From assembly GCA_041394185.1 (NCBI GenBank), contig JAWKIQ010000003.1, positions 248,001-312,000 of the forward strand: a stretch of 64,000 nucleotides of DNA, in the 5' to 3' direction. Of the stretch, positions 19,108-28,598 are shown piece after piece. The stretch is from Acidimicrobiales bacterium. GTDB taxonomy: Bacteria; Actinomycetota; Acidimicrobiia; Acidimicrobiales; Poriferisodalaceae. Positions within the stretch are counted from its first letter, which is position 1; each line of letters begins with the position of its first letter. The notes below the pieces were generated by a model that had not been told where the DNA came from, did no database searches, and was given only the letters and a program-made list of their open reading frames with translations. The position numbers were made by a program, and so were the translations under genes.

Positions 19108-20859
19108 TCATGTCTCGAGGATGGTTATCACACCGGTGTCGCCGTTTACCTCGACCAGTGCGCCGTCGGGAATCTTGCGCGTTGCCCCCGTCACCGACAC
19201 CACACAGGGTATGCCCAGTTCGCGGCTGACGATGATCGCATGGCTCAGGGGTGCACCAACGTCGACGATGACACCGGCCGCCGGGACGAACAGCGGCGTC
19301 CACGACGGGTCGGTCAGCGGTGCGACCAGCACGTCTCCTGGCGCCAACGCGGTGGGGTCGTGACTGTCGAGCACCACGCGTGCCCGACCCTGTGAGATTC
19401 CGGGGCAGCCCGGCATTCCCTGCAGCTGATCGCCCACCTGTGCAATCTCGACCTGGATGGCGTCGCGCCGTTCGAAGGAGCTGATGGGTGGCACTTCGCC
19501 GAACACCACGAACGGCTCCTGCAACTGGCGCAGCTCCTCGTACTGGGCGCGGCGCTCGCGGATGGTCTCGAGCAACGGTTCTGGGTCGTCCAGATATTGC
19601 TGCACCTCGCTCCACGTCAACATGGCGAAATCGGCAATCTGGGAGAGGCGGCCGGCGTCGACCTCTCGCTGCCCAAACTCGTAGAACAAGACCCGGGTCT
19701 CCTGGATCATCTTCACGCAGTTGGTCTTGGTGCGTTCGCGGCCGGCCATGAACACCCGAGCTGCCCGCAGAGCGGCCTGGAACTGGCCCAGCACTTCGGG
19801 GTTGGCCTCGAGCATCGCCGAGATCTCGGCCGAGATCTGCTCGCGCTCGGCGGCCCTTTCGGCCTGATGACCGAGCGGCGAGGCCGAGTCTGGCGACAAG
19901 CGCATCCGGTCGATGGCCGACAGCGCCAGTTCGGGCTCGACCTCCCAGGTGGCGCAGCTCGATTCCCATTCGTTGGGGCCTCGCGAGCCGAAGTCGTACA
20001 GGAACTGCTCGAAGCCCTCCATGAACTTGGCCGCCGCAGGGTCCTCCAACGCCTCGATGCGCCCGACCAGGCCCTTGACACCCTTTTCGAACTCGCCGGA
20101 CAGTGCTGTCGACGACGCTGCGATACGACCCAGCTCCCACATGGCGGCCGATGGCGCAGCCGACTCGACATCGCCGACGCCTGCGATCAGCTTGAGGGTG
20201 TCTCCCGGTCGACCAACCGCAGCACATATCTCGGTCAGCGCGGCCACGGGCACGGCCGCCAACCCGGTCACGAAAAGGTGCCGACCAAACAAACGGCGAA
20301 AATGATCGTCGAAGATCTTGCGGCCCCGCGAGACCAGCTCGCGGTTGGACATTGCCTTCACGTCGGGCCGTTCGGCGCGCAGCTGACGCATGGCCTCGGC
20401 GTCTTCGAGGGCGTCGTCGAGTTGCTCGATCGAGAACGCCCAGGCAAAGGTCTCGCCGATGCGTGCGGTCTTGTCAGGGTCTTGGTCGCCCGGCTGCTCC
20501 TCGTAGGGCGGGATACCCGGCTGCAGCCCGAAGAACTGGTCGTCGATGTCCTGGGCTGTCATGCCCGGAGCTCGCGCACCGAACAGGCGCATCGCCGAGG
20601 CGTTCAGGTAGCAGTAGCCCCCGAATACGCCCAGGAACACACACTCGTCCTGGTCGAACTCATGGTCGTCGAAGCCGCCCATGCGCACATAACCGTCGCG
20701 AAAACCCAGCTCTGACCCCTGCAGGCCGTCCTCGTTCTGGAATGCCAGCGAGAACGACAACGGCGTGACCGGGTCTGGGAAGACCTCGCCGACGTTGGCT
20801 CTCGTATAAACCGGGTAGCGCTCGGAGAGCTTCGTCTCCACGACCCAACGATCGACCAT
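19108..20859 (-). CDS. PEP-utilising enzyme mobile (swivelling His) domain protein lacking ATP-grasp domain
   Basis: 583 residues. The N-terminus YTRANVGEVFPDPVTPLS is the linker found after the ATP-grasp domain in PEP synthase and rifampin-phosphotransferase relatives, so the ATP-binding half is absent. A long helical middle follows. The C-terminal ~90 residues form the swivelling domain with the phospho-acceptor His in VGAPLSHAIIVSRELGIPC and the end VEVNGDTGVITIL. It may work with a separate ATP-grasp protein or be a regulatory relative. ATG at 20859. Confidence 0.8.
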   Translation of the reverse strand: MVDRWVVETKLSERYPVYTRANVGEVFPDPVTPLSFSLAFQNEDGLQGSELGFRDGYVRMGGFDDHEFDQDECVFLGVFGGYCYLNASAMRLFGARAPGMTAQDIDDQFFGLQPGIPPYEEQPGDQDPDKTARIGETFAWAFSIEQLDDALEDAEAMRQLRAERPDVKAMSNRELVSRGRKIFDDHFRRLFGRHLFVTGLAAVPVAALTEICAAVGRPGDTLKLIAGVGDVESAAPSAAMWELGRIAASSTALSGEFEKGVKGLVGRIEALEDPAAAKFMEGFEQFLYDFGSRGPNEWESSCATWEVEPELALSAIDRMRLSPDSASPLGHQAERAAEREQISAEISAMLEANPEVLGQFQAALRAARVFMAGRERTKTNCVKMIQETRVLFYEFGQREVDAGRLSQIADFAMLTWSEVQQYLDDPEPLLETIRERRAQYEELRQLQEPFVVFGEVPPISSFERRDAIQVEIAQVGDQLQGMPGCPGISQGRARVVLDSHDPTALAPGDVLVAPLTDPSWTPLFVPAAGVIVDVGAPLSHAIIVSRELGIPCVVSVTGATRKIPDGALVEVNGDTGVITILET

Positions 20860-20970
20860 GTGATCCCCCTTGTGCGTCGACGTGACGGCGCGGTGTGACC
20901 GACGTCACGAGTTCTGCTGCAGGCTAGACCAACGGCAAAGGGTTCGGCACCACACCGCACGGACGCGGGT

Positions 20971-23900
20971 TCAGCCGCAGTCGAATATCCAGGCCAACCG
21001 GCCATCTCCGGTCCACACGAGCAGATCTGAAGATGCAACAGCACCGCCCGGGTACACGTATTCAACCGGAACCTGTGCGCCTACGAACAGGCCGTCCCGA
21101 ACCACCACAGCTGGCCCAGTCACCCGGTACTCGCGTGCCAGCGCAATCGACTGAGCGATCAGTTCCCGGCAGCGGTTCAGCGACTCGGGAGACGATGTGA
21201 GCACCGGGTGAAGCAATGAGGTCAACTCATCGACCGAGCCACCGTCGAGGGCGGCCGAGGCCCTCGTGCCGAACTCTTCGACCATGGCGTCCCACATCGT
21301 CTGATCAGGGTCGGGCCCGGGATCGAACCGGGGAATCGGGTCTGCGGCGCCCGTGTCGACGATGCCCTCGACGGCCACCGGAGTCGGTGATGCCACGTCG
21401 ATGGGCGTCAACGTCGACGTCGGGTCACCACCGCTGACATCGCCGGCGGAAGTCTCGGGCAGCGGCAGCTCAGTGGGGTCCGTGTCTTGCGCGAAAGCCG
21501 TTGCCCGGTACGCGGGCAGCGGGCCCGGCACCTCTCGCCTGGGGATGACCCAGACCAAGAAGCGTCCGTGCTGCATCACCAACGCCGACGAATGCCGAGG
21601 CACGATCGAGCCCGGATGAGCCTCTTCAGCCCACATCCGGCGGCTTCCATCGGCGTCGATACGGAGGCGATACCAGAACTCTGTGTTACGGAAGTAGTCC
21701 CAATCAAACGGGGCGACGAACTGGTAGTTGTCGGCCGAGTCACCGTCGTCGTCCAGCGCCAAGCCATACGTGTAGGTAGCACCAGGCTCGGGAGCGGCGT
21801 CGAGCTCGACGACAACGACCAACTCCTCGCCTTCGCCGACGGGTCCTGGCGCAATCGCACAAGTGATCACCTTCACACCGTCGTCCAACCCACAGGGATG
21901 AGACGAGAAGTCATAGCGAAGGCGAACTCGCGATCCGCGGGCGAAGAAACCGCCACCCGCCGTTGCCTCGATATCGGTACCCGGGGGTCCTGGCTGGTCC
22001 GGCACTGCGGTGCCGTCGATGCTGTAGATCCGGTTGGGACCGGTGTCTAGATGGAAGTCAAAGCCATCCACGGCATAGCCGAGATCCGATGCGAGGTTTC
22101 CCGCAGCGAAATCGCGAACGCTCTCCAACCCCGGACCCAGTTCCAGAACCTCATCGGTGTCACCCGCCGAAGCCAAAGCGTCCGCTTCCTCGGCAGGGAC
22201 CGGCTCTTCTACGGCCTCGATCGGTCCCGCGACCTCGTCGGCCACCTGCGCGAGGGCTGGCGCAGCTGTTGAATCCGTGCCGCCGTCGCAGTCAGAAACG
22301 AGAAACGCAAGCAGGCCTGCGATGCCAATGGCTCCGAAGGTCGCGCTCAGCTTGGCCACCGGAAACGACCGCCGATCGCGAGACAGATCGGGTTCGTCGC
22401 CATCGCCACCAGTCTCGGCATCGGGTTCGAACAGATCGGCCGGACCCTCATACTCTGGTTCTGAGCCCTCAGAGTCCTCCAGCCGCTCGTAGTAGTCGTC
22501 GAGCCGCGAGGACATGTCTTCCCACTTCGAGTCCCAGTCGGTCTCGCCGTCGCCACTGCCGGGTGGCACGGAGTCGGCCTGTTGACGGCTGACCACCAGC
22601 GGCAAGGGCAACCTGGTCGCCAGGCTCGAGGCGCGTGTCCAGCGGAGCAGGTCGAGCTCGGTCAGGCGCAGGTTCGACTCGAGCGGACTCGGTCTCATGA
22701 TCACACCCCCGGACCACAGCACGGCTCCGTCTCTGGTCGAGATCAGCTCGAAGTCATTGCCCGCTCTCTGAACGTAGGTCGTCCGCAGAAGCCGATCGCC
22801 GAACCCGCCGATCAACAGGAGCGGATCGGTCGTGTGTCCCGCCTTGATGCCGAGAAATATTCCCTCTTCTTTGCTGCCCGGCAGGAACGGGGCGTCTTGT
22901 CGCCAGCGATCGTGGGCACCATGGCGGATATACATGTCGGGGTCCAGCCCGAGCTCCTCTATCGCCGCCTTGTAAATGGGGGTCGGTACCGGAACGCCGT
23001 TCAGGTCGACGATCTCGAACAGATCGAGATCGCCGGTCATCGGCATGCCGTTCCCCTGGTACAGGCCGGTATCGATCAGTAAGCCGTCGCGCACATCTAC
23101 CAGACCCTGGTCTCGGAGCTTCTGAATCGAGGCGAGGTTGTCCTCGTATTCGACCCGCCTTTGGGTGAAACGTTTGGCCACAACCTCGACCAGATCGGGC
23201 CCGAACTCGTCGCCCCAGTGATTGCCGATTACGGCTCGGGCGTCTTGAGCCCACCGGTTCTTGTAGGCCGTCCACTCGACGTCGTCGGTCATGAGTGCAG
23301 GACGGCGGCCACCGTTTGTGACCAGGTCCCAGTCGGCGTCTGGGATGCCGTCGGGCCTGGTCGCCAGGCGTGGGTCGAAGAACCCGACCAGACCCTCTGG
23401 CGAGTCTGGACCGTTCGGAACTCCGCTCGCGCTCGGCCCTCCGATCAGCGGATCGACAGGGCTCACCGTTTTGGTCTTGATACGGGTGTCCTTGCCCGAC
23501 AACCCCAGGCCTTGCCAAACGGTCGAGGCCTCGTTTGCGCCTCGCATTGCCAGCACCAATCCGTGCTTCGCCGCGAACTGTTGGAACTTGACAAGAACGT
23601 CGTCGCGAATTCCATGTGTACCCGGGTCGACGATGCGCCCCGGCACTGGCGGGACTTGTGGCTCAACCTCGCCGTGCGGGTTATCGCGAGCTCTGGGCGT
23701 GTTGTTGCTCGCCTTGAATTCGAGATCGGGGCCACCCTCGAGGTGGCGTAGCCCAAGTTCCATTCCCTTGTCGATCACCTTGTCGACCGCCATGTCGATA
23801 GCGGTGTCGGTCAGGGTCTTGGCCTGGCCCATCTCGTCGGTTCCGGTTGCATCGAACCAGGTGATCTCGCCGGCCTGAAACGCCTCATACTTTGCATAGA

Positions 23901-24741
23901 CGTTGGTCATCACGGCCCAATGGGTGTCGGCCCCGCTGTAGGCGACAAACCCGCGGTAACAGCCGATCGTCGCCACCGCCCACACGTGATCTACGAGGTC
24001 CGACACGTCGTCCTCGTAGAAATCGACCTGCTGCCACAACGTCGACTGGAATCGGCTCTCCGACCACATGAACCCGATGTGTGGCTCGTCGGCTTCCTCC
24101 AGCGCCGCGATCGGATCGGTCGGTGTGTTGATGACCAGCCACTTGGCGATGGCACGTGCGGCGCCTCTGCGGTCCCACCGGTCCGACTCCATCAGTTGCC
24201 CAATGGCCTGGAACCCGAGACTCAGTTGCTTCAGGTAGCCCGTTGCATAGGCCTCGAGCCGATCGGATCGATCGGTGGGTCCACCGTTGCGCCGAGCGGC
24301 CGCACGTGCGACGTTCCACTCGTCGAACACCGCATGAAGGTGAGTCAGGGCGATCGCAAGCTCGCGAGAGGCAGCTACCTCGTAAGCGAATCCATCGAAC
24401 TCCTGCACTTGGCCGTCGTGGGGCCCGTACAGGCCGATGTTGATCGCCATGCCGTCAGCCACCGAAAAGTCGAGATCGGCGAAGTCGAGGAACGCTGTGT
24501 CGTCGTCGAGGCGCAGGCCCTCGAGGCGATAGTGCAAGGTGCCCTCAGAACTTCCCACCAGGGGCACGTACAACGTCTGTGACTGATCGCCGACGCCGAG
24601 GCGAGCGACCAGGATGTCGTCTGGCTCACCCGACTCGGGTGCGCCAGTACGCACCACCACGCTGAATGGCTGGTCCTTGGAGATGTGACGCACGGGACGT
24701 CCCACCTCGTCGACTATCCAGATCTGGGTCAGCGGCTCCAT
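20971..24741 (-). CDS. large single-span membrane protein with edema-factor/ExoY-like nucleotidyl cyclase core (tentative)
   Basis: 1256 residues. Residues 1-370 are unrecognised. Residues about 380-640 resemble the anthrax edema factor/CyaA/ExoY toxin core: KFQQFAAKHGLVLAMRGAN then a Lys-rich KDTRIKTKTV, a metal-site DxD in MTGDLDLFEIVD (about 569), and RHGAHDRWRQDAPF (about 609), which parallels the HGTEQDN-type motif. An acidic linker follows, then one membrane helix (about 795-815, FGAIGIAGLLAFLVSDCDGG) and a ~440-residue outer part rich in Asp, Thr and Pro that ends in a small beta domain. The start is 8 bp from the lipoprotein stop (operon). Cyclase activity is inference from motif order. 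Confidence 0.6.
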   Translation of the reverse strand: MEPLTQIWIVDEVGRPVRHISKDQPFSVVVRTGAPESGEPDDILVARLGVGDQSQTLYVPLVGSSEGTLHYRLEGLRLDDDTAFLDFADLDFSVADGMAINIGLYGPHDGQVQEFDGFAYEVAASRELAIALTHLHAVFDEWNVARAAARRNGGPTDRSDRLEAYATGYLKQLSLGFQAIGQLMESDRWDRRGAARAIAKWLVINTPTDPIAALEEADEPHIGFMWSESRFQSTLWQQVDFYEDDVSDLVDHVWAVATIGCYRGFVAYSGADTHWAVMTNVYAKYEAFQAGEITWFDATGTDEMGQAKTLTDTAIDMAVDKVIDKGMELGLRHLEGGPDLEFKASNNTPRARDNPHGEVEPQVPPVPGRIVDPGTHGIRDDVLVKFQQFAAKHGLVLAMRGANEASTVWQGLGLSGKDTRIKTKTVSPVDPLIGGPSASGVPNGPDSPEGLVGFFDPRLATRPDGIPDADWDLVTNGGRRPALMTDDVEWTAYKNRWAQDARAVIGNHWGDEFGPDLVEVVAKRFTQRRVEYEDNLASIQKLRDQGLVDVRDGLLIDTGLYQGNGMPMTGDLDLFEIVDLNGVPVPTPIYKAAIEELGLDPDMYIRHGAHDRWRQDAPFLPGSKEEGIFLGIKAGHTTDPLLLIGGFGDRLLRTTYVQRAGNDFELISTRDGAVLWSGGVIMRPSPLESNLRLTELDLLRWTRASSLATRLPLPLVVSRQQADSVPPGSGDGETDWDSKWEDMSSRLDDYYERLEDSEGSEPEYEGPADLFEPDAETGGDGDEPDLSRDRRSFPVAKLSATFGAIGIAGLLAFLVSDCDGGTDSTAAPALAQVADEVAGPIEAVEEPVPAEEADALASAGDTDEVLELGPGLESVRDFAAGNLASDLGYAVDGFDFHLDTGPNRIYSIDGTAVPDQPGPPGTDIEATAGGGFFARGSRVRLRYDFSSHPCGLDDGVKVITCAIAPGPVGEGEELVVVVELDAAPEPGATYTYGLALDDDGDSADNYQFVAPFDWDYFRNTEFWYRLRIDADGSRRMWAEEAHPGSIVPRHSSALVMQHGRFLVWVIPRREVPGPLPAYRATAFAQDTDPTELPLPETSAGDVSGGDPTSTLTPIDVASPTPVAVEGIVDTGAADPIPRFDPGPDPDQTMWDAMVEEFGTRASAALDGGSVDELTSLLHPVLTSSPESLNRCRELIAQSIALAREYRVTGPAVVVRDGLFVGAQVPVEYVYPGGAVASSDLLVWTGDGRLAWIFDCG

Positions 24742-24748
24742 GGTCTGC

Positions 24749-25468
24749 TCAACAACCGATCGAGCCCAGGTCGAGCTCCGGTACGGTCGTGGGGTCAGTC
24801 ACCGCGACGCTGCCGGTCAGTCCGACTCCGCCTATGTCGGCAACCGGAACCTCGATGCTCGAGAACAGCTGCCCGGCGAGATCTGACGGGATGAGCGACA
24901 GATAGACCACCGTGTCGTTGCAGATCCGCAGCCCCTGCTCGTCGTTGCTCTCGATGAGTGTCGGGAACGAACTGCATTCAGCCCCCTCGAGTTCGGCGTT
25001 GCTGGCGAAGTCAAAGCCGGCCGAGGTCAGGATCGAGTTACCTGGACACGCAATCGCTTGGGGGTCGAGGCCGACATAGGCGACCGCGTAAACCACACCG
25101 ACCCTGTACCAGCGAGCCTCGACCGTTCCCGGTTCAGCAGGCAGCAACTCGGGCTCGGGCGTGCCGCCCTGGAATGTGTAGGACTGGTTGAGCACAGCCG
25201 ACGCGGGCGATGCGGGAATCGCCACTGCGCCACCTGCCGAGCCTGCTGTGGTGCTGGTCGCCTGCGTCGTTGTCGGGGGTGCGGCCGTGGTGGTCACAGC
25301 GACCGTTGTGGAGGTCGTCGACGATGTTGACGTAGACGTAGACGAGGCCGCAGACGTCGGTGGCGTAGCCGTTGACGTAGTCGACCCGGCGCTGTCCTCA
25401 CCCCCGCCGCAAGCGCCGAACAGCATCGCCAGCGCCATGAGCAGCGCAACTGGTCGCTTCAGAATCAT
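24749..25468 (-). CDS. Thr/Ser-rich lipoprotein, function unknown
   Basis: 239 residues. Signal peptide MILKRPVALLMALAMLFG with lipobox GAC, then a ~55-residue Ser/Thr linker typical of surface-exposed actinobacterial lipoproteins, then a compact domain with four or more Cys (IACPGNSILTS, GAECSSFP, LRICNDTVV, ending GSIGC) that could form disulfides. ATG at 25468 has AGGGGGAT upstream. It precedes and probably shares an operon with the 1256-residue membrane protein, and is divergent from the STAND/BTAD regulator. Confidence 0.75.
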   Translation of the reverse strand: MILKRPVALLMALAMLFGACGGGEDSAGSTTSTATPPTSAASSTSTSTSSTTSTTVAVTTTAAPPTTTQATSTTAGSAGGAVAIPASPASAVLNQSYTFQGGTPEPELLPAEPGTVEARWYRVGVVYAVAYVGLDPQAIACPGNSILTSAGFDFASNAELEGAECSSFPTLIESNDEQGLRICNDTVVYLSLIPSDLAGQLFSSIEVPVADIGGVGLTGSVAVTDPTTVPELDLGSIGC

Positions 25469-25511
25469 GACCATCCCCCTGGGTTGTCCGATCGTCGACG
25501 ACCTTGGCTCA

Positions 25512-25583
25512 GTCGCGTCAGCGAGACGCCAGCCGTTGTCGGGGTATGGCGCTGAGCAGCCGCTGACGCCTCGCTGACGCCGG
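25512..25583. promoter_or_regulatory. divergent array of 11-bp direct repeats (GCTGACGCCTC type), probable SARP operator
   Basis: On the plus strand three consecutive 11-mers, GCTGAGCAGCC (25551-25561), GCTGACGCCTC (25562-25572) and GCTGACGCCGG (25573-25583), end 17 bp before the regulator ATG. On the minus strand two more, GCTGGCGTCTC and GCTGACGCGAC (25533-25512), face the lipoprotein gene. One-turn (11-bp) direct repeats are the known binding pattern of SARP/BTAD regulators, so this is probably the regulator's own divergent operator. Confidence 0.65.
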
Positions 25584-25600
25584 ATGGCTACCGTGCGGTC

Positions 25601-28555
25601 ATGGATTCTGCGGGCCCAGGGGTGGTCCAGCGCAAACCGATCGAACGGCCACGCCTCCAGACGGCTCTGGCCGAGCGCCATCGCCGCCGCCTGGGCTTGG
25701 TGATCGGAGGTGGTGGCGCAGGCAAGTCCACGCTCCTGGCCCAGTTGATGCGCACGGCCGGGATCAATGTCGACGTCTTCCACACGTGCACATCAGCCGA
25801 TGCTTCGGCCGACCGCCTGATCGCGTCGCTGGTGGACGCTGTGCACGAGGTTCTCGGCTCACACGACCCACGGCCGGCCAGCATCGACAATCTGGTCGAT
25901 CTCGTACTGGCTCACTCGCCCGGTCACGTGTGCTTGGTGCTCGACGACCTGCACACCGTCGAAGATACGACGGCCATCGAACAACTGCTGACGTCGCTGC
26001 CAACCAACGGCCATCTCCTCTTGTCGAGCCGAAGGCGCCCCAAGTTCGACATCGCCAGGCTCGACGCCGCCGGGCAACTCTTCGAAATCGAGCAGGACGA
26101 TCTTCTGCTGACCCGCGAAGAGCTGATCGACTTCGCCAACTCCAGAGGCGTAGACATCGCCCAACTCGAAGCTGCCGAGGGTTGGCCCGCGTTCGTCGAG
26201 CTGGCCGCCTCCGGGTCGGCAGTGCGGTCGCTGCGATATCTCGAGCAGGAGGCGTTGAGGGAAATCGCGCCCGACAGGCGGCGAGCGCTGGCCCAGTTCG
26301 CGTTCGTAAGGGGCGGCGACGACGAGATCGCCACCGCCGTAACGGGCCTGCGACTCGACGAACTGCTTGGCGATCTGCCGCTGGTCGGTTGGGAGGGTGA
26401 CCGCGCCCGCCTGCACGACCTTTGGGGTGACGTTCTGTGGCACGAGATCGACAACTCGACACGGGTGCAAGCAGCCCTTGCGGCCGCGGAGATCTGCCGG
26501 TCACGAAATCAGCACGACGCCGCCATCGACCTCGCTGCTTCGGTCGGTTGCTGGGACGACGCTCTTGCAACGATGTCCACCGCCATTGCACAAGGAGTCG
26601 ACGGCGGCCTGCGGCCCGGCCAGCTACATAGGTGGCGCAAGCTGATTCCTGGGCATCTGGGCGACCATCCAACGGTCAATCTCATCGATGGGATCGCCGC
26701 CCGAGAATCCGATCCGACCTCGGCACGCACTTGGCGGTCGCTCGAATCGGCAGCGGCGGGATTCCGAGCCGAGAACGATTCCGAACTGGAGCTCGTTGCG
26801 TTGCTTCAGCTCGGTTACGTCGCCCGCATCGGCGGCGACCCGCAGCGCGTCGACGAGATCATGACGAGGGTGCGCGAGCTGGCCGATCGCCATCCGTCGG
26901 CTCGACCGTTCCTCGCGTTCGGCGATGCATGGGCTGCGCTGGCACGAGGCAACCCGGCGGCCCAGCTCGTGGCGATGCAGTCGATAGCCGAGATCGAACT
27001 ACCCGAGGTATGGCGCATCACCCGCGACCACCTGATCGCGCACGCCTTGTTCGGCCTCGGCAGGCCGCGCGACGGTCTGGCGGTTGCACCGCGCGACGTG
27101 GCCTCGGCGAGAGTGCCGGTGCCCGGGGCCCTCGTCACCTATCCCCAGTGCCTCTGGCATTCGGGGCGACCTGTCGAGGCCCGAAGCGTCTCCCCGCCCA
27201 GCGACGCTCCAGATCTAGGAGCCAGAGACCTGTTCATCGTCGCGGCCTGGAACTCACTGACCGCGGCTTACGCAGGAGATGCTTCGGCTTCACGCGAACA
27301 CCTCGCCATCGCCAGAACGGCCGCCGGCGAGAGCCCGAGCGCACTGATATCGCTGCAGCTCTTGGGGCTCGAGGTTCTGGTGGCGGTCGCAGAACGTCGC
27401 GACGACGACGCGGCAGGCTTGATGCGAAGCCTGTTCGAGCGAGCACCGCTGGCGCCTGGCATCGCCGAACAGACCATGCGCAACAATCTGGCCCTGGCTT
27501 ACGCACTCGACCCCGGCTGCAGGCAGTACTGGGACCGTGCCGACTTAGGGCCGTCGATAGCCGAGGCCCGGGACGCCATCCGGGCGCTGACGGCCGCACG
27601 CGAAGACGACGACCTGAGATCGCTGCGATCGCTCAGGTGGCCCGAACCGGGCTATCTGGCAACGGTGTTGCCCTGTCCATGGGCGATCGAGTTTGCTCTG
27701 CGAGGGCTCGCAGCCGGCCGCCAGGAAGGGCGTCGGCTGGCTTCGTGGCTGTGCGAACACTGGGGCGATCCGGCCCGACTGGCCCTACGCGCCTGGACCG
27801 ACGATGCGTCACTTGGCGCGGTGGCACGCGACGTGTTGTCGAGCACTCCAACGCCCCCGTCGGCAGACGTCGAGCTTCGCGTGCTGGGTCGCGCCGAGGT
27901 GATCGTCGACGGCCGGACCAGCGACGACCCTGACATGCGCCGCGAGCGGGTCAGGTCGCTGCTGGTGTCTCTGGCGCTCAATCCCCGAACGACGCGAGAG
28001 CGGCTGGCAGGTCAGCTCTGGCCCGACCTCGAGCAGGACAAGGCACTGCGCAACCTGCGCACCACCCTCAACTATGTGCACCGAATCGTCGAGCCGGGTC
28101 GCTCGCCCGGTGACGCTCCTTGGTTCATACGATCCGACGGAGCCTCGATAACCCTCACAGGCGGACTGAGCATCGATCTCTGGCGGTTCAGGGAACTGCT
28201 GGACGGTGCCGATTCGGCTGAGCGCGCCGGACGCCCACTCCAAGCCCTGCCGCTGCTGGTGTCAGCCACCCGCCTCTGGCAAGGCGACCTGGCCGACGAC
28301 CTCGACCACCACTGGCTCGATCTCGAACGAATCCATCTGCGCAGCCGCTTCGTGCGTGCATGTTGCCGGGCCGCCGAGCTCTCGGTGGCTGTGGGTGACC
28401 CCGGCAGCGCGGCCGATTTGGCTCGTCGCGCCCTGGCGGTCGATCCGTGGAGCCGACCGACGCACCTGGTGCTCGCCGACGCGTATCAATCACTCGGCGA
28501 CACAACCTCCGCCGCAGCGATCCGCGATCGGCTGCACAAGGTCGAGGGACCGTGA
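25601..28555 (+). CDS. STAND-ATPase transcriptional regulator with C-terminal SARP-type DNA-binding and BTAD domains
   Basis: 984 residues. N-terminal MalT-like NTPase: Walker A GGGGAGKST (about 37-45), Walker B VCLVLDDLH, sensor LLLSSRRRPKFDI. The middle ~450 residues are helical repeats of TPR type. From about residue 755, VELRVLGRAEVIVDG starts an OmpR/SARP winged helix with RERLAGQLWPDLEQDKALRN, and the end (FRELLDGADSAERAGR onwards) is a bacterial transcriptional activation domain. This order is the reverse of AfsR, where the SARP part is N-terminal. It lies divergent from the lipoprotein/cyclase-like operon and probably controls it and itself. The signal is unknown. Confidence 0.88.
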   Translation: MDSAGPGVVQRKPIERPRLQTALAERHRRRLGLVIGGGGAGKSTLLAQLMRTAGINVDVFHTCTSADASADRLIASLVDAVHEVLGSHDPRPASIDNLVDLVLAHSPGHVCLVLDDLHTVEDTTAIEQLLTSLPTNGHLLLSSRRRPKFDIARLDAAGQLFEIEQDDLLLTREELIDFANSRGVDIAQLEAAEGWPAFVELAASGSAVRSLRYLEQEALREIAPDRRRALAQFAFVRGGDDEIATAVTGLRLDELLGDLPLVGWEGDRARLHDLWGDVLWHEIDNSTRVQAALAAAEICRSRNQHDAAIDLAASVGCWDDALATMSTAIAQGVDGGLRPGQLHRWRKLIPGHLGDHPTVNLIDGIAARESDPTSARTWRSLESAAAGFRAENDSELELVALLQLGYVARIGGDPQRVDEIMTRVRELADRHPSARPFLAFGDAWAALARGNPAAQLVAMQSIAEIELPEVWRITRDHLIAHALFGLGRPRDGLAVAPRDVASARVPVPGALVTYPQCLWHSGRPVEARSVSPPSDAPDLGARDLFIVAAWNSLTAAYAGDASASREHLAIARTAAGESPSALISLQLLGLEVLVAVAERRDDDAAGLMRSLFERAPLAPGIAEQTMRNNLALAYALDPGCRQYWDRADLGPSIAEARDAIRALTAAREDDDLRSLRSLRWPEPGYLATVLPCPWAIEFALRGLAAGRQEGRRLASWLCEHWGDPARLALRAWTDDASLGAVARDVLSSTPTPPSADVELRVLGRAEVIVDGRTSDDPDMRRERVRSLLVSLALNPRTTRERLAGQLWPDLEQDKALRNLRTTLNYVHRIVEPGRSPGDAPWFIRSDGASITLTGGLSIDLWRFRELLDGADSAERAGRPLQALPLLVSATRLWQGDLADDLDHHWLDLERIHLRSRFVRACCRAAELSVAVGDPGSAADLARRALAVDPWSRPTHLVLADAYQSLGDTTSAAAIRDRLHKVEGP

Positions 28556-28598
28556 TCCGGCGGTCGCATTCCGGGATCTTGCTGCGAGACTGGCAAGG

